Part shown: piece by piece, positions 5,961-6,048 of the stretch
Numbering within the stretch: position 1 is the first letter of the stretch
Layout: each line of letters starts with the position of its first letter
Assembly: GCA_964643005.1 (NCBI GenBank)
Contig: CAZXQI010000169.1
Coordinates: 1-6,048, forward strand
Direction of reading: 5' to 3'
DNA from: UBA6168 sp964643005
Lineage (GTDB): Bacteria > Bacteroidota > Bacteroidia > Chitinophagales > Saprospiraceae
DNA: 6,048 nt
Notes under the pieces: generated by a model
What the model was told of the DNA's origin: nothing
The model's database searches: none
The model's input: the letters and a program-made list of their open reading frames with translations, nothing else
Program-made: the position numbers and the translations under genes

Positions 5961-6048
5961 ATTACGCCCTTTCAGGGCTGCTTATATATGTTGTCTCTCG
6001 CCACGATGGGCTACACCCATCGCTAGTGTATTTCGCCCCTTTGGGGCT
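5961..6048. repeat. REP-like palindromic repeat, truncated by window edge
   Basis: Two 19-base units, ATTACGCCCTTTCAGGGCT (5961-5979) and ATTTCGCCCCTTTGGGGCT (6030-6048), start 69 bases apart and match at 15 of 19 positions. Each folds into a 5-bp stem with a 3-base loop (GCCCT-AGGGC at 5966-5978; GCCCC-GGGGC at 6035-6047). Between them is a different hairpin, CGATGGG/CCCATCG (6004-6010 with 6016-6022, 5-base loop). Read on the other strand, this gives the AGCCC..GGGCG and GCGATGGG..CCCATCG pattern I recall as a dispersed intergenic repeat in Bacteroidota; elsewhere, short REP-like palindromes are linked to IS200-like (RAYT) transposases. No transposase is in the window and the array may continue to the right. 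Confidence 0.65.

Larger units (their letters stand above)
5596..6048. other. Gene-free intergenic region upstream of fcl
   Basis: About 450 bases without a convincing gene. From left to right it contains repeat copy C, an A/T-rich patch with homopolymer runs (about 5635-5670), a 12-bp palindrome ATGCA-AC-TGCAT (5769-5780), a GC-stem hairpin with T-tracts on both sides (5813-5835), two more inverted repeats (5851-5877, 5890-5930) and the start of a REP-like repeat (5961 to the edge). A plus-strand frame runs from within fcl to 5813 but is mostly antisense to fcl and looks noncoding. The minus-strand frames are broken into pieces of about 30 codons or less. The fcl promoter should lie between about 5600 and 5800; the nearest match to a -7 element is TGAATTTG on the minus strand (5762-5769), which is weak. 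Confidence 0.6.

Noticed and set aside
5961..6048. Possible CRISPR array from spaced repeats
   Set aside because: Only two 19-base units, each a tight hairpin with 4 differences, and the intervening 50 bases hold another hairpin; this fits a REP-like repeat, not repeat-spacer units.

Overview
The window holds four complete genes, all on the minus strand, so transcription runs from right to left: GDP-L-fucose synthase (fcl, 4663-5595), a Wzi-like outer-membrane beta-barrel protein (2715-4532), a short-form mannose-1-phosphate guanylyltransferase (manC, 1487-2560) and a family-4 glycosyltransferase (141-1373). Together they form part of a surface-polysaccharide (capsule or exopolysaccharide) locus. 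ManC makes GDP-mannose, and Fcl performs the last step from GDP-mannose to GDP-L-fucose. The GT4 enzyme probably adds a sugar to a lipid-linked or growing glycan, and the Wzi-like barrel is a candidate for anchoring or organising the polymer at the outer membrane. GDP-mannose 4,6-dehydratase (gmd), which supplies the substrate of Fcl, is not in the window.

The organism looks like a member of the Bacteroidota, perhaps a Saprospiraceae-like lineage. The evidence is the Wzi-like protein type with its long N-terminal region and terminal Phe, weak Shine-Dalgarno signals, a possible TAnnTTTG-like promoter, and intergenic repeats of a kind I remember from this phylum (CTGCGGGAA-type elements and AGCCC..GGGCG REP-like hairpins). 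The lineage is an inference; no rRNA or marker gene is present.

Layout: 1-140 is noncoding and contains a G-run tract; 141-1373 is the glycosyltransferase, with an apparent TTG start and a possible promoter just upstream; 1487-2560 is manC; 2561-2714 is a gap filled by a palindromic repeat (copy A); 2715-4532 is the Wzi-like gene; 4533-4662 is a gap filled by a related repeat (copy B); 4663-5595 is fcl; 5596-6048 has no credible gene but holds a short piece of the same repeat (copy C), a probable terminator, two further inverted repeats and, at the right edge, a REP-like repeat cut by the window end.

The coding content is ordinary for a polysaccharide locus and I do not see a new enzymatic or defence system. 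The unexplained part is in the gaps: a repeat family occupies three of the four gene boundaries and supplies the sequence immediately before start codons, a perfect 16-bp inverted pair brackets fcl, and the REP-like units show a compensatory base-pair change.
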